A DNA stretch of 64,000 bases, taken from contig DASZUG010000002.1 in assembly GCA_035547755.1 (NCBI GenBank), forward strand, positions 140,256 through 204,255, read 5' to 3'. The position numbers and the translations under genes were made by a program. Shown here piece by piece: positions 41,574 to 50,372 of this stretch. Numbering within the stretch: position 1 is the stretch's first letter; every line of letters begins with the position of its first letter. The stretch is from Mesorhizobium_L sp035547755 (lineage in GTDB: Bacteria > Pseudomonadota > Alphaproteobacteria > Rhizobiales > Rhizobiaceae). A model generated the notes under the pieces. It searched no databases, had not been told where the DNA came from, and saw only the letters and a list, made by a program, of their open reading frames with translations.

Positions 41574-42104
41574 TCAGCCCAAACGGACCTTCTCCACGAC
41601 CTTCCAATCCGAAATCGGAATTTCCTTGCCGGAGGAAACCACCGCGATAGCGGAGAAGTGAATAGGCCGCCCCCGAAGGAATTGCGTGATCCGCACGGAT
41701 GCTTCCGCCTTCTCCGAGCTATCGTTCAGGCCATAAGTCAACGAGATGTGCGGCATGAAATCCCCGATCGGCGATGCCGCGATTTTGTCGATAGCGCGTT
41801 TCTTGAGTTTCAGAAGAGGACCTTTCGCTTCGAAACGGGCATAGAAGGAGCGGAAAAAGAGATCGCTCATGCCGATTTCGCTGATCGGCGCGGAAAAGGC
41901 GGGCACGCCCGCGGCCACTTCGGCCACAAGCGGAGCGAGTTCCTCCGCGGGGCGCTCCATATCCTCGACAAGCGTCAGGTGCGGCTCGAACCGCGGCGCC
42001 CCGAACTCCTCGGCCAGACCATCGACGATGCCGGTCAGCATGACCAAATCCTCAATCACGGGCATGAGCCAGACAGAATGAACAGAGGATTTCGTGTCGG
42101 TCAT
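41574..42104 (-). CDS. 2H phosphoesterase superfamily protein (2'-5' RNA ligase/CPDase type)
   Basis: This 176-residue protein has the two HxTx-type motifs of the 2H superfamily: PHLTLV near residue 42 and PHISLTYG near residue 120. Members open 2',3'- or 1',2'-cyclic phosphates or ligate RNA. Its ATG overlaps the stop of an ABC permease gene (ATGA), so it is the last gene of that importer operon. This suggests that the imported compound may be a cyclic phosphate or phosphodiester, but that is inference from gene order. Confidence 0.8.
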   Translation of the reverse strand: MTDTKSSVHSVWLMPVIEDLVMLTGIVDGLAEEFGAPRFEPHLTLVEDMERPAEELAPLVAEVAAGVPAFSAPISEIGMSDLFFRSFYARFEAKGPLLKLKKRAIDKIAASPIGDFMPHISLTYGLNDSSEKAEASVRITQFLRGRPIHFSAIAVVSSGKEIPISDWKVVEKVRLG

Positions 42105-42946
42105 TGGCCCACTTTCGACAGCACGTCGGCGCGCAGGAAACGTTCCACCACGAACATGAACGCAATCGAGGGGATGAGAAGGATGAGCGCGGTGATCGAC
42201 GCAATCTGATAGTTGCCACCCGCGCCTGCCGTATAGAGCAGCAATGGCAGGGTGGTCACGTCGGGCGCGCCGACGAAGAAGGTTCCAGTGAATTCGTCGA
42301 GCGACTCCAGAAAGACAAAAATGGCGCTCGCCATCAGGCCGGGCGCTGCGAGCGGCAGCATGACGTCAAAGAAGGCACGCACGGCGCTGGCGCCGGCAGA
42401 GCGCGCCGCCTCTTCCAGTTCCGGCTCGATGGCGGAAAAGGCGGCGGTCGCAATCCATACAGCATAGACCAGACCGTGCGTGGTATGGACGAGGACGACG
42501 CCGAGCACCGTGCCGTTCAGGCCGATCTGGTAGAAAAGCCGCGCGATGTTCACATAGATGGGCAGGTTCGGAAAAGCGTTCGGCAGGAGCAGCGCCAGGA
42601 GAATGACGCTGCGAAAGGGAAGTTTCAGACGCGCCAGCGCATAGCCGGCGGGAATGGCGAGAAGGAGCGAAAGCGCCACCACGAGGCAGCCGATCGACAG
42701 GCTGGTGAACAGCGAACTCATGGCCTCGGCGCGCGGCGCGAAGACGCGACCCCAATAGGAAAACCCATATTGCAGCGGCAGGGCATGCGGGAAATACCAG
42801 CGCTCGGCAACCGTCCACAGGAGCAGATTGACGAGCGGGCCGAAAATGATGAAGGCGAGCACGCCGAGGCCGAGCGCGCGGGGGAGCCAGCGCCAGTCGA
42901 AAAAACCGACCCGCCGGAAATCGGCTTCGGCGGCGATGAGGCTCAT
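42101..42946 (-). CDS. ABC permease, PotC/ThiP-like
   Basis: This 281-residue permease has about six spans and the conserved loop EEAARSAGASAVRAFFDVMLP. It is of the type found in polyamine, iron and phosphonate importers rather than sugar importers. It overlaps the upstream permease and the downstream phosphoesterase gene by 4 bases each, so all three are translationally coupled. Confidence 0.85.
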   Translation of the reverse strand: MSLIAAEADFRRVGFFDWRWLPRALGLGVLAFIIFGPLVNLLLWTVAERWYFPHALPLQYGFSYWGRVFAPRAEAMSSLFTSLSIGCLVVALSLLLAIPAGYALARLKLPFRSVILLALLLPNAFPNLPIYVNIARLFYQIGLNGTVLGVVLVHTTHGLVYAVWIATAAFSAIEPELEEAARSAGASAVRAFFDVMLPLAAPGLMASAIFVFLESLDEFTGTFFVGAPDVTTLPLLLYTAGAGGNYQIASITALILLIPSIAFMFVVERFLRADVLSKVGQ

Positions 42947-43767
42947 CGGGCCGCCTCCCGCATTGTCTGGCGAAGATAGAACCAGGCGACGGCGCCCGTC
43001 AGCACCAGCGAGATGATGCCGAGCGCATTGGCCACGCCATAGTCGCCATAGGCGTTGATGCGGAAGGCCATGTCGACCGTGATCACCGTCGGAGACTGCG
43101 AGGCGATCATCAGCGGCACGGACAGGACCGACATCATGGTGACGATGCTGAGCGTCAGCCCCACCATCAGCGTCGGCGCCGCCTGCGGCAGGACAATTTC
43201 GAGCAGGATGCGCAGGCGCGAGGCGCCGAGATTGCGGGCGGCCTCGATCGTGCCGCGGTCGATCGACGCCATGGCGCCGGCGAGAAGCAATGTGACAAAG
43301 GGCACCTGCTTCCAGACGAAGGCGATGACGACGCCGCGCCAGTCGAGCAGGCCGAATGTGTGCAGCGGCGAGACAAGGCCGCTCGCGACGAAAATATTGT
43401 TCATCAGCCCGTTCTTGGCGAGGAAGGTCCTGAGAATCTGGCCGACGACGATGAAGGGAATGAAAAGCGGCCAGCGGTAGAGCCAGCGCAGGATCGCTAT
43501 CGCCAGACGGTTCGACCCGAGGGTGAGGTAGCCGCCGATCGCGACGGAGAACACGGCGGTCAGCACCGCAGACAGGGCGACGATCATGACCGTGAACAGG
43601 ATATCACGGCTGTAAAGCTGATAGGTCTTGATGAAATTGCCGAAGCCGAAGCCGGCATTGGTCTGAAAGGCGCCGACAAAGGCGCCGGCCAGCGGCACGA
43701 CGAACAGGAAAAGGATGATCGCCAGCGCCGGCGCGACGAGCAGGAGTCCAGGAAGATGGCGGCGCAT
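42943..43767 (-). CDS. ABC permease, PotB-like
   Basis: This 274-residue permease has six spans and the loop IEAARNLGASRLRILLEIVLP. It is coupled to the next permease gene by an ATGA overlap. A 211-base gap with a hybrid palindromic repeat separates it from the binding-protein gene upstream. Confidence 0.85.
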   Translation of the reverse strand: MRRHLPGLLLVAPALAIILFLFVVPLAGAFVGAFQTNAGFGFGNFIKTYQLYSRDILFTVMIVALSAVLTAVFSVAIGGYLTLGSNRLAIAILRWLYRWPLFIPFIVVGQILRTFLAKNGLMNNIFVASGLVSPLHTFGLLDWRGVVIAFVWKQVPFVTLLLAGAMASIDRGTIEAARNLGASRLRILLEIVLPQAAPTLMVGLTLSIVTMMSVLSVPLMIASQSPTVITVDMAFRINAYGDYGVANALGIISLVLTGAVAWFYLRQTMREAAR

Positions 43768-43817
43768 GGGCTAGCCCTCCGCCATGCAGGCGGAGTAGTC
43801 GCACATGATGGGATATC

Positions 43818-43944
43818 CTCCCTCACCCGCCCTCCGCTTCGCTCGGGCGACCTCTCCCCTGGGGGAGAGGAAGCGTCGGACGCCGACGCCTTCCTCTTCT
43901 CCCCAGCGGGGAGAAGGTGGCCGCGTAGCGGCCGGATGAGGGGG
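43818..43944. repeat. Hybrid family A/B palindromic repeat
   Basis: The sequence combines CCTCTCCCCTGGGGGAGAGG, a CGTCGGACGCCGACG stem, CTTCTCCCC-AGC-GGGGAGAAG and GGCCGCGTAGCGGCC, then GATGAGGGGG. It lies between the binding-protein and permease genes, a place also held by hairpins or repeats in two other importer operons of this window. Confidence 0.8.
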
Positions 43945-43978
43945 AAACGCGGGGCGCCGGCGTTGCAACATCAGAGCC

Positions 43979-45115
43979 TCAATTCGCCACCTGCTTTTCG
44001 TAGGCTTCCAGGATGCCGTCGAAATAGGGCTTGATCGGGAAGGGCTTGCCGTATTCCGCCAATTCCTTCGGCTTGATGTCGGTGAAGAGCTTGTTCCACG
44101 TCTTGGGGTCGAGCTTCGCCTCGACCTTGGTCGCGTCGATGCCAGGATACCAGTTGAATTTCTTGACGATGCCGTTGGCCTGGACCTCGGGGCTGGTGGC
44201 GAGCGCGATGAATTTCTCGGCAAGCTTCGGATGCTCGGCCTTGGCGGGGATGACATAGTGCATCGGCTGGCCCGGCATGCCGGGCGCAGGCAGGACGAGC
44301 TTCAGGTCCGGCGGGATCTGACCATTCGCCTGCCAGGTGTAGAACATGTCCACCCAGACCGGCCCCATGGCGATCTCTCCGCGCGCCAGCATGTCAAGCG
44401 TGCCGGCATTGCCGGGTGTCATGGTGACGTTCTGGTTGAAATCCTTCAGCGCCGCCAGCGCTTTCGACCAATCGGCGGATTCGCTCTTCTTATAGGGCCC
44501 GTTTTCCAGCGTCTTGGCGTCGCCGCCATAGGCATACATCCAGCCGACGACGAAGGCGACGCCGGACATGCCGCCCTTGATGCCGTTATAACCGAACTGC
44601 TTCGGGTTCGCCTTCACCCATTTGACGAGTTCGTCATAGCTCTGGGGCGGGTTCTTAACCAGCGCCGGGTTATAGGCGATCGCCGTCTGGCTGTTGAACA
44701 TCGGCATGACATAGCCTTTGACGTTCGTTCCGAGCGCCATGTCCGCGTTCTCGCGCGTCACGAGCTTTCCTGTCGGGATGTCGGCGCGGTACTTCTTCAG
44801 AAGGCCATCCTTGACGAGATCGCCCGCCGCTTTCTCATGCACGACCGCGACATCGACGTCCCATTTGTCCTTGCCGGCCTGCTTCTGCGCCTCCAACCGC
44901 TCGATGATCTTCTGCGAGCCGGCGTCGCCCGGCCCGGTCCCGACGGCGCGGACAGTGGTGCCCGGATTGTCCTTCTCGAACATGGGTCCGAGATAGTTGT
45001 TGACATAGTCGACCATGTTCTGGTCGCCGGCGGTGATGACGGTCAGTTCTTCCGCAACCGCCGGCGTTGCACCTATGGCCGCGGCGAGCGCGGCTGCCAG
45101 GATAAGCTTTTTCAT
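43979..45115 (-). CDS. ABC substrate-binding protein, spermidine/iron/phosphonate-like cluster
   Basis: This 378-residue exported protein begins with a clear signal peptide (MKKLILAAALAAAIGATPAVA, cleaved before EE). The mature part is a family 1 binder with GGMSGVAFVVGWMYAYGG and AMGPVWVDMFYTWQANGQ. The ligand is unknown. GGAG is 8 bases before the ATG. It is encoded between the ATPase gene and the permease genes. Confidence 0.83.
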   Translation of the reverse strand: MKKLILAAALAAAIGATPAVAEELTVITAGDQNMVDYVNNYLGPMFEKDNPGTTVRAVGTGPGDAGSQKIIERLEAQKQAGKDKWDVDVAVVHEKAAGDLVKDGLLKKYRADIPTGKLVTRENADMALGTNVKGYVMPMFNSQTAIAYNPALVKNPPQSYDELVKWVKANPKQFGYNGIKGGMSGVAFVVGWMYAYGGDAKTLENGPYKKSESADWSKALAALKDFNQNVTMTPGNAGTLDMLARGEIAMGPVWVDMFYTWQANGQIPPDLKLVLPAPGMPGQPMHYVIPAKAEHPKLAEKFIALATSPEVQANGIVKKFNWYPGIDATKVEAKLDPKTWNKLFTDIKPKELAEYGKPFPIKPYFDGILEAYEKQVAN

Positions 45116-45128
45116 CTGTTTTCTCCCA

Positions 45129-46334
45129 TTATTCTGTAATTTCAATCCCGAGACAGGGCGTTTCAGGCCTCCTCCCGTCCGCATTGCGCTCGATGGCATC
45201 GAAAAGGAAAAGCGCCTCGGCCGGAACCCTGACCGACACGCTCTCACCGCTAGCAAAGGCGCGTGACGAATCAACGACGATCTGCTCTTCGCCGATCCTG
45301 ACGACATGCCGCCAGACACCGCCCGGATAGCTGGCGTGCATGACCGTTCCATCGAGAATGAGCGCCTCGCCGGGCAGCGAATGCGACCCCTTCGCATCCA
45401 GCAGCTCCGCCGCCTCCGAACGGAAGCGCGCCTCAAGCTTGCCCGACGAAACGATCCGGTCGCCACGATTGATCTCGCAGGCCCTGTTGGTCGGGCCGGC
45501 CTCTATGCCGATCTTCCCTCCCTGGACCACGGCCGTCAGGGACATGACGTTCTCCGCCCCCATGAAGGCGGCGACGAAAGGAGAGGCGGGATGGTTGTAG
45601 ACCTCCTGCGGCGTTCCGAGCTGGGCGATCCGGCCGGCATTCAGGATGACGATGCGGTCCGCCATCACCATGGCTTCCTCGCGGTCATGCGTGACATGGA
45701 TGGCAGTGATGCCGAGCCGCTTCTGCAAGGCGCTGATCTCGTGCCTGACGGTCAGACGGATGCGGGCATCGAGATTGGACAGTGGTTCGTCGAGAAGCAG
45801 GATGTCGGGGCCAATCGCGAGCGCCCGGCCCAGCGCCACGCGCTGGCGCTGGCCGCCGGAAAGCGCGGCAGGCTTGCGGCCGCCAAGCCCTTCCAATCCC
45901 AGGAGCGCCTGCATCTCGGCCACTTTCGCCGCGATTTCCGAACGCGGCTTGCGCCGCAATTTCAGGCCATAGCCAATATTCTGGGCCACCGTCATATGCG
46001 GCCACAGCGCATAGGTCTGGAAGACGAGCGCCATGCCGCGCTTGTCGGGCGGCTGCCGTGTCACGTCACGGCCATCGACCGCAATGCGGCCCGCCGCCGG
46101 CTGCATGAAGCCCGCGATCGTCCGCAAAAGCGTGGTCTTGCCGCACCCGGAAGAGCCGAGGAGCGCGACGAACTCGCCCTTCGCAACGGAAAGGCTGAGA
46201 TCTTCGAGCACCCGAACATTGCCATAGCGCACCGTCGCGCGATCGACCTCCAGGAAGGCCGGCGCAGCAACCCGCCCCTTCTCTCCCCCTGGAGCATCAG
46301 AGACCGCCTTATAGCGGCTCGCGAGCATGTTCAT
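45129..46334 (-). CDS. ABC ATPase, PotA/FbpC-like
   Basis: This 401-residue ATPase has Walker A GSSGCGKTT, signature LSGGQRQRVALGRAL, Walker B ILLLDEPLSNLD and the switch HVTHDREEAMVMADRIV, followed by a C-terminal TOBE domain. It is the first gene of a leftward operon (ATPase, binding protein, two permeases, 2H phosphoesterase). The start may be ATG 46334 or 46328. A perfect 18-bp palindrome lies about 150 bases upstream. Confidence 0.87.
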   Translation of the reverse strand: MNMLASRYKAVSDAPGGEKGRVAAPAFLEVDRATVRYGNVRVLEDLSLSVAKGEFVALLGSSGCGKTTLLRTIAGFMQPAAGRIAVDGRDVTRQPPDKRGMALVFQTYALWPHMTVAQNIGYGLKLRRKPRSEIAAKVAEMQALLGLEGLGGRKPAALSGGQRQRVALGRALAIGPDILLLDEPLSNLDARIRLTVRHEISALQKRLGITAIHVTHDREEAMVMADRIVILNAGRIAQLGTPQEVYNHPASPFVAAFMGAENVMSLTAVVQGGKIGIEAGPTNRACEINRGDRIVSSGKLEARFRSEAAELLDAKGSHSLPGEALILDGTVMHASYPGGVWRHVVRIGEEQIVVDSSRAFASGESVSVRVPAEALFLFDAIERNADGRRPETPCLGIEITE

Positions 46335-46481
46335 GGCGTGGTCTCTTTTCGACAACGAACTTCCTTCCCCAATGGGAGAAGGGGCTAGGTCGTGCACTCA
46401 TAAAATCTGGTCGAAATGACGCTTTCGCGACCAAGCGTGACAAAGGCATTGCAAGAACGCAAGCCGCATTCCTCCCTCAGA

Positions 46482-46499
46482 CTTGCACAGCTGTGCAAG
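46482..46499. promoter_or_regulatory. Perfect 18-bp palindrome, candidate operator
   Basis: CTTGCACAGCTGTGCAAG is fully self-complementary and stands in the 251-base gap upstream of the ABC ATPase gene, after the 3' end of the dehydrogenase gene. Its length and symmetry suit a dimeric repressor. No regulator gene lies in this operon, so the protein that binds it is unknown. Confidence 0.55.
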
Positions 46500-46585
46500 A
46501 TGCTGGAGCCGGGGCGGTTTGTCAATCGAACCATCACCGATTTCGTATCATCGAGAACGTCTCCCTGGCTTTCGCCACAGGCCGC

Positions 46586-47611
46586 TCAAGAGATGCTGAC
46601 GGGCTTCGAACGCAGGCGCTCCGCCACGCCGGGGTCGGCCCGGCGGCACAATTGCGGCGGCAGGCCGCGCATGATCAATTCCGCATCGGCGACGGCCATG
46701 CGCCCGATTGCAAAAAGGGCATCCGCCGTTCCGCCCGCCCGATGCGCGGAAAGCAGCAGGCCGGAGAGGGAGCGCACCAGATCGTCGGGAGCCACCGGCT
46801 CCTCGGGGAAGACGTCGGTGGCGGCGCGGATGTGGCCCGACCTGACGGCGTCCAGCATTGCGGGGAAATCGACGACCGCCGCGCGGCTCATCAGGAGGAA
46901 GATCGTTCCCGGCTTCATCAGGCCGAATTCCCGCGCGCCGATAAAACCCTGGTTTTCGCTCGTCACCGAAGCGAAGACGACAATGAAGACGTTCTCCACG
47001 AGAATCTCTTCAAGCCCGGCCGGGCGGCAATCGTGGCGCAGGATCAATTCTGGCGGCAGCCAGGGATCATAAACGGAAACAGGATTGCGGAACGGCCGGA
47101 TGAGATCGCGGAAAGAACGCGCGAGATCGCCGAAGCCGATGATCCCGACAGTCGCGCCCTCGAAGCGGACGGTATCGGCATTGCCGGCCTGCCCGTATTT
47201 TTCCATGCCGGCGCGAAAATCGCGGTCGGCGGCCGTTATCCCGCGCGCGAGGTCGAGCGCCATTCCGAGCGTCGCTTCCGCCACGGGCGCGGCGAAGGCG
47301 GAGGCCGGCGTCAGGACCCAGATGCCGCGCTGCTGGCAGGCCGCATAGTCGATATTCGGCAGGAAATTCGTCTCTACATTAATGATCGCCTTGAGATGCG
47401 GGGCGCGGTCGAGACGTTCGTGCGGCAGCGCCGTCTGGCCGAGGAGAAGGCTCGCTTGGGGCAGGAGTCGGTCCACCTCTTCGTCCGGCATCGGCCGGTC
47501 CTCAGACAGGACGACTTTGCCAAGCGCTTCCAGACGGCGGCGGACCGACGGCTCCATGATCGTGTCTAGCCTGCGGGGCAGCGGATCGGCGATGATGATT
47601 GGCGTGTCCAT
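46586..47611 (-). CDS. D-isomer-specific 2-hydroxyacid dehydrogenase family protein
   Basis: This 341-residue protein has the family layout: an N-terminal catalytic half (INVETNFLPNIDY), an NAD-binding region with GIIGFGDLARSF, then SRAAVVDFPAML with the Arg, DVFPEEPVAPDD and the catalytic His in SAHRAGG. The last Gly of the usual GxGxxG is Ala. It is encoded last in the leftward LacI-controlled operon, 49 bases after the isomerase-like gene, and would reduce or oxidise a 2-keto/2-hydroxy acid end product. Confidence 0.82.
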   Translation of the reverse strand: MDTPIIIADPLPRRLDTIMEPSVRRRLEALGKVVLSEDRPMPDEEVDRLLPQASLLLGQTALPHERLDRAPHLKAIINVETNFLPNIDYAACQQRGIWVLTPASAFAAPVAEATLGMALDLARGITAADRDFRAGMEKYGQAGNADTVRFEGATVGIIGFGDLARSFRDLIRPFRNPVSVYDPWLPPELILRHDCRPAGLEEILVENVFIVVFASVTSENQGFIGAREFGLMKPGTIFLLMSRAAVVDFPAMLDAVRSGHIRAATDVFPEEPVAPDDLVRSLSGLLLSAHRAGGTADALFAIGRMAVADAELIMRGLPPQLCRRADPGVAERLRSKPVSIS

Positions 47612-47660
47612 GGATCGCTGTCCTTATCGCTTCGATCGGAGTTGCCTTAAGTCTACTGCA

Positions 47661-49055
47661 TCACAGCACGAGAACCGGCAGGCCGAGTTCCGCGGCGGCT
47701 CCTTCCAGCGCGGCGTGATGGTCTCCATAGGCCAGCGCCATATGATGTTCGAGCGCCGCGCCCATGATGCGTTCGAGCACCGCCTTGGAGCCGGAGTCGA
47801 AGCGAACCACGCCGGACGTTCCGTTGAAGGCGAGCGGCCGTTTCAGCATCTCGCCGCCGCCGATGACCGCCATCGGCCTGCCCTTCGCCTGGCTCAGCCG
47901 GAAGAACGTGACTCTGCCCGCCTTCAGCGGGAACTCGTAGAGCAGCGGCATGCGGCGGTTGTTGTGGATCGCCGCGCGCGGCGTGACGCCGGGATCGGCC
48001 ATCGACAGTGGCGCTTGGCCGCAATGCCAGACCACGCCGGTATCGTCCGCCTCGTCGAGATCGACGAGATCGGTCAGGAAGGCGGGCGTCCCGGAGACCT
48101 TTTGCAAGAGCAGGCTTGTCAGTGCGCCATAGACGTCGGCCTCGCAGGCGCAAGGCACCCGCGCCTCTCCCATCATTGCGACCGGGCCGCAGACCGCGCC
48201 GCCATATTCGGTGAAGGTTTCGGGCCAGCAGCGTACGGCAAAGGCGTCATAGGCGCCGAATGCGCGAATGCGGTCGAGCGCGCCCTTCAGCCTCAGCGAG
48301 CGATCGAGCTGTTCCTGATCGACGTCATCGAGTCCCGCAAGCGTCCCTGCGACCTGATCGCGAAGCTTCGCCGGCGCTCCAGCGCCTTCGTCCCGCGCGC
48401 ATTCGAATAGTTCCCCTATTTCGAGTTCATCGACCGTGATGTCCGCCAGCGCCTTGAGCTTCGCCTTTTCATAGCGGCAGGTGTCGAAGCCGTCGGGATG
48501 CGCGCCGAGCCGCCCGATACGCGCGCCGCGAAGGGATCGCGCCGCCGCCCGGCCCGCCGGATCGCCCGCCTTCGCGGGGCGTGGGGCGACAACAACGCCT
48601 CGCCGCTTACCAGCGAGCAGTTCCTTGATGGCTTCCTCTATGCCGGGCCCTTCCGGATCGGCGTAGAGATAGCCGAAGTCCCGGCCGTTGAGGCCGAGCG
48701 CATGGGCGGCAAGGTTGAGGCCGCAGAAGGAATTGAGCCTGAGCTTGCCGCCCGTGCGCGCCTCAGGGATCGCCCAGATCGCCAGCGGAGCGTTGAATGC
48801 GTTGGCAATCTCCACCATCGCCACGGCGTCGGTGAAGCTGATCTGCAGGACGAGAATCTGGTCGGGTGCGGACCCTTTCAGTTCAGCAATTGCCGCACGC
48901 GTCGTATCCTGATCCATCAGCAGCTTGCGCGGCCCGGCAATGGCGTGGCCGGTCCTCTCCAGTACGGCGAGCATATGTTCCAGATATTGCTCCGATAGCG
49001 GCACGTCGAAAGTCGAACGCGCCAGCGGCAACACGCCGATTTTCTTTTCAGTCAT
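47661..49055 (-). CDS. L-fucose/L-arabinose isomerase-like protein
   Basis: This 464-residue protein belongs to the L-fucose isomerase-like family. Candidate metal or active-site residues occur in RCWPETFTEYGGAVCG, CACEADVYGAL and the C-terminal HHMALAYGDHHAAL. Related proteins interconvert aldoses and ketoses or act on branched sugars. The ATG at 49055 is used; a GTG at 49091 overlapping the previous stop (GTGA) is an alternative. It is encoded in the LacI-controlled operon between the YdjC-type deacetylase and dehydrogenase genes, so its substrate is probably a product of the deacetylase or of the Gfo/Idh enzyme. Confidence 0.75.
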   Translation of the reverse strand: MTEKKIGVLPLARSTFDVPLSEQYLEHMLAVLERTGHAIAGPRKLLMDQDTTRAAIAELKGSAPDQILVLQISFTDAVAMVEIANAFNAPLAIWAIPEARTGGKLRLNSFCGLNLAAHALGLNGRDFGYLYADPEGPGIEEAIKELLAGKRRGVVVAPRPAKAGDPAGRAAARSLRGARIGRLGAHPDGFDTCRYEKAKLKALADITVDELEIGELFECARDEGAGAPAKLRDQVAGTLAGLDDVDQEQLDRSLRLKGALDRIRAFGAYDAFAVRCWPETFTEYGGAVCGPVAMMGEARVPCACEADVYGALTSLLLQKVSGTPAFLTDLVDLDEADDTGVVWHCGQAPLSMADPGVTPRAAIHNNRRMPLLYEFPLKAGRVTFFRLSQAKGRPMAVIGGGEMLKRPLAFNGTSGVVRFDSGSKAVLERIMGAALEHHMALAYGDHHAALEGAAAELGLPVLVL

Positions 49056-49087
49056 GGCCGATTTCCGTTCAGGACGTGCGTGGTTTG

Positions 49088-49990
49088 TCACCGGGAAGCT
49101 GCCTCCCGATAGAGATCGCGCAGCGGCCGCATGCCGACCGTGCCAATCCCGTTTTCCTCGAGCCAGCCGGCCATAGCGCCGCTGCCGAGCAGCCGGACCT
49201 CGTCGGTGCGGTGATGCGCGCGTGGCGGCACGATTTTCTCGATATCGCCGCTCAAATTGGGATGGAGCGCAATGAAGGTGAGCCCGTCGGGCAAGGTTTC
49301 GACCAGTTCGCGATAGGCGGCCGTGCTGTCCTCGCTCGGCGCGCCCGGTGTCATACGAAAATCATCGACGAGCGGCGCTCCCTCGTCCAGCCGTTTCGCC
49401 GCGGCGGAAAGGGCTTCATTCGGGCCGAGAAGATCAAGCTTCAGCACCCTTGCGTAATATTCCGGTCGGCGCGGCAGCAGCACTGGCAGCCGGTAGTCGC
49501 GCCCGATGCGGCAATAGGCTTCGATCAGCGGCGGCGACAGCGCCGCGCCCATGTGAGTGTCGAGATGGGTGACATCGATGCCGTAGGCGAGCGCGCGGTC
49601 GATCTGCGCCCGCATCTCCTCCTCCGCCGCGTCCGCGACGATATTTTCCACGAGAGCGGCCACCGTGCGGTGGAAATAGCCTTCGTCGTCAACCAGTCCG
49701 GACGCCTTGCCGGCGCGCGTGAGGGGTCCCCAGCGATAGCTTGTCCATTCGCTTGTCAGCGTGAGGTGGGCGCCGAGATCGAGCGTCCCGTCTTCCGCCG
49801 CAATCCGAGCAATCTCCGGCGACCATGGGCAGGGCATCATCACCGACCCGCAGGTAAGACGGCCGGCCCGCGCCAATTCGAGGAAGGCCGCGTTGGCGCC
49901 GTGGCACATGCCGACGTCATCGGCATGGAGAATGGCGACGCGTTGCCCAGGATCAAAGCCCAGGCGCTGAAGGAGATCGGTACGTTTCAC
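49088..49990 (-). CDS. YdjC/ChbG-type carbohydrate deacetylase
   Basis: This 300-residue protein matches the YdjC/ChbG/HpnK family, metal-dependent enzymes that remove N-acetyl groups from amino sugars such as diacetylchitobiose. Metal-site motifs are HADDVGMCHGAN near the N-terminus, LGAHLTLTSEW and THLDTHMGAAL. A late FIALHPN fits the family as well. It overlaps the CarboxypepD_reg-like gene by ATGA. In this operon it points to an acetylated amino sugar or glycoside as the substrate of the imported pathway. Confidence 0.82.
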   Translation of the reverse strand: MKRTDLLQRLGFDPGQRVAILHADDVGMCHGANAAFLELARAGRLTCGSVMMPCPWSPEIARIAAEDGTLDLGAHLTLTSEWTSYRWGPLTRAGKASGLVDDEGYFHRTVAALVENIVADAAEEEMRAQIDRALAYGIDVTHLDTHMGAALSPPLIEAYCRIGRDYRLPVLLPRRPEYYARVLKLDLLGPNEALSAAAKRLDEGAPLVDDFRMTPGAPSEDSTAAYRELVETLPDGLTFIALHPNLSGDIEKIVPPRAHHRTDEVRLLGSGAMAGWLEENGIGTVGMRPLRDLYREAASR

Positions 49991-50367
49991 GATGCCTGCG
50001 CCGTCAGTTTGAGAGGCCGTTTGAGGATCAGATCCTCGCCCTGGAAATAGAGCGGATATTGCTGCGGTCCAAATTGCCCGACGCCTTCCTTTTCGGCGTG
50101 AAGATAGGGCCGGTGCATATGATGGCCGGTGAATTTGAAGCGACCATGGAGATCGGTCGTCGTCTTGCCGCGTTCCTGATTGACCAGCAATGTCTGCTCC
50201 GAGAGCGTCACGGTCGCGCCGGCGACGGGCGCCCCGTTCGGGCCCACCACCCGTCCCTCGATCAGCCCGTGATCATGGAAGCTGATATAGACGTTCCAGA
50301 TCACGACCAGAACGAGGATGGTTCCGAAAGTGATGGTGAAGCGGTTGTTGAGCCAGGACCATTTCAT
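49987..50367 (-). CDS. Small membrane-anchored CarboxypepD_reg-like protein
   Basis: This 126-residue protein has one N-terminal membrane segment (about residues 10-30) and then a beta-sandwich of the carboxypeptidase regulatory-like type, with EGRVVGPNGAPVAGATVTL and TTTDLHGRFKF. It would face the periplasm. The ATG at 50367 is chosen as the only start that excludes sequence overlapping the permease frame. It lies 5 bases after the permease gene and overlaps the deacetylase gene by ATGA. Its place between permease and deacetylase genes suggests it binds or presents the sugar, but the function is unknown. Confidence 0.7.
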   Translation of the reverse strand: MKWSWLNNRFTITFGTILVLVVIWNVYISFHDHGLIEGRVVGPNGAPVAGATVTLSEQTLLVNQERGKTTTDLHGRFKFTGHHMHRPYLHAEKEGVGQFGPQQYPLYFQGEDLILKRPLKLTAQAS

Positions 50368-50372
50368 CGCAA

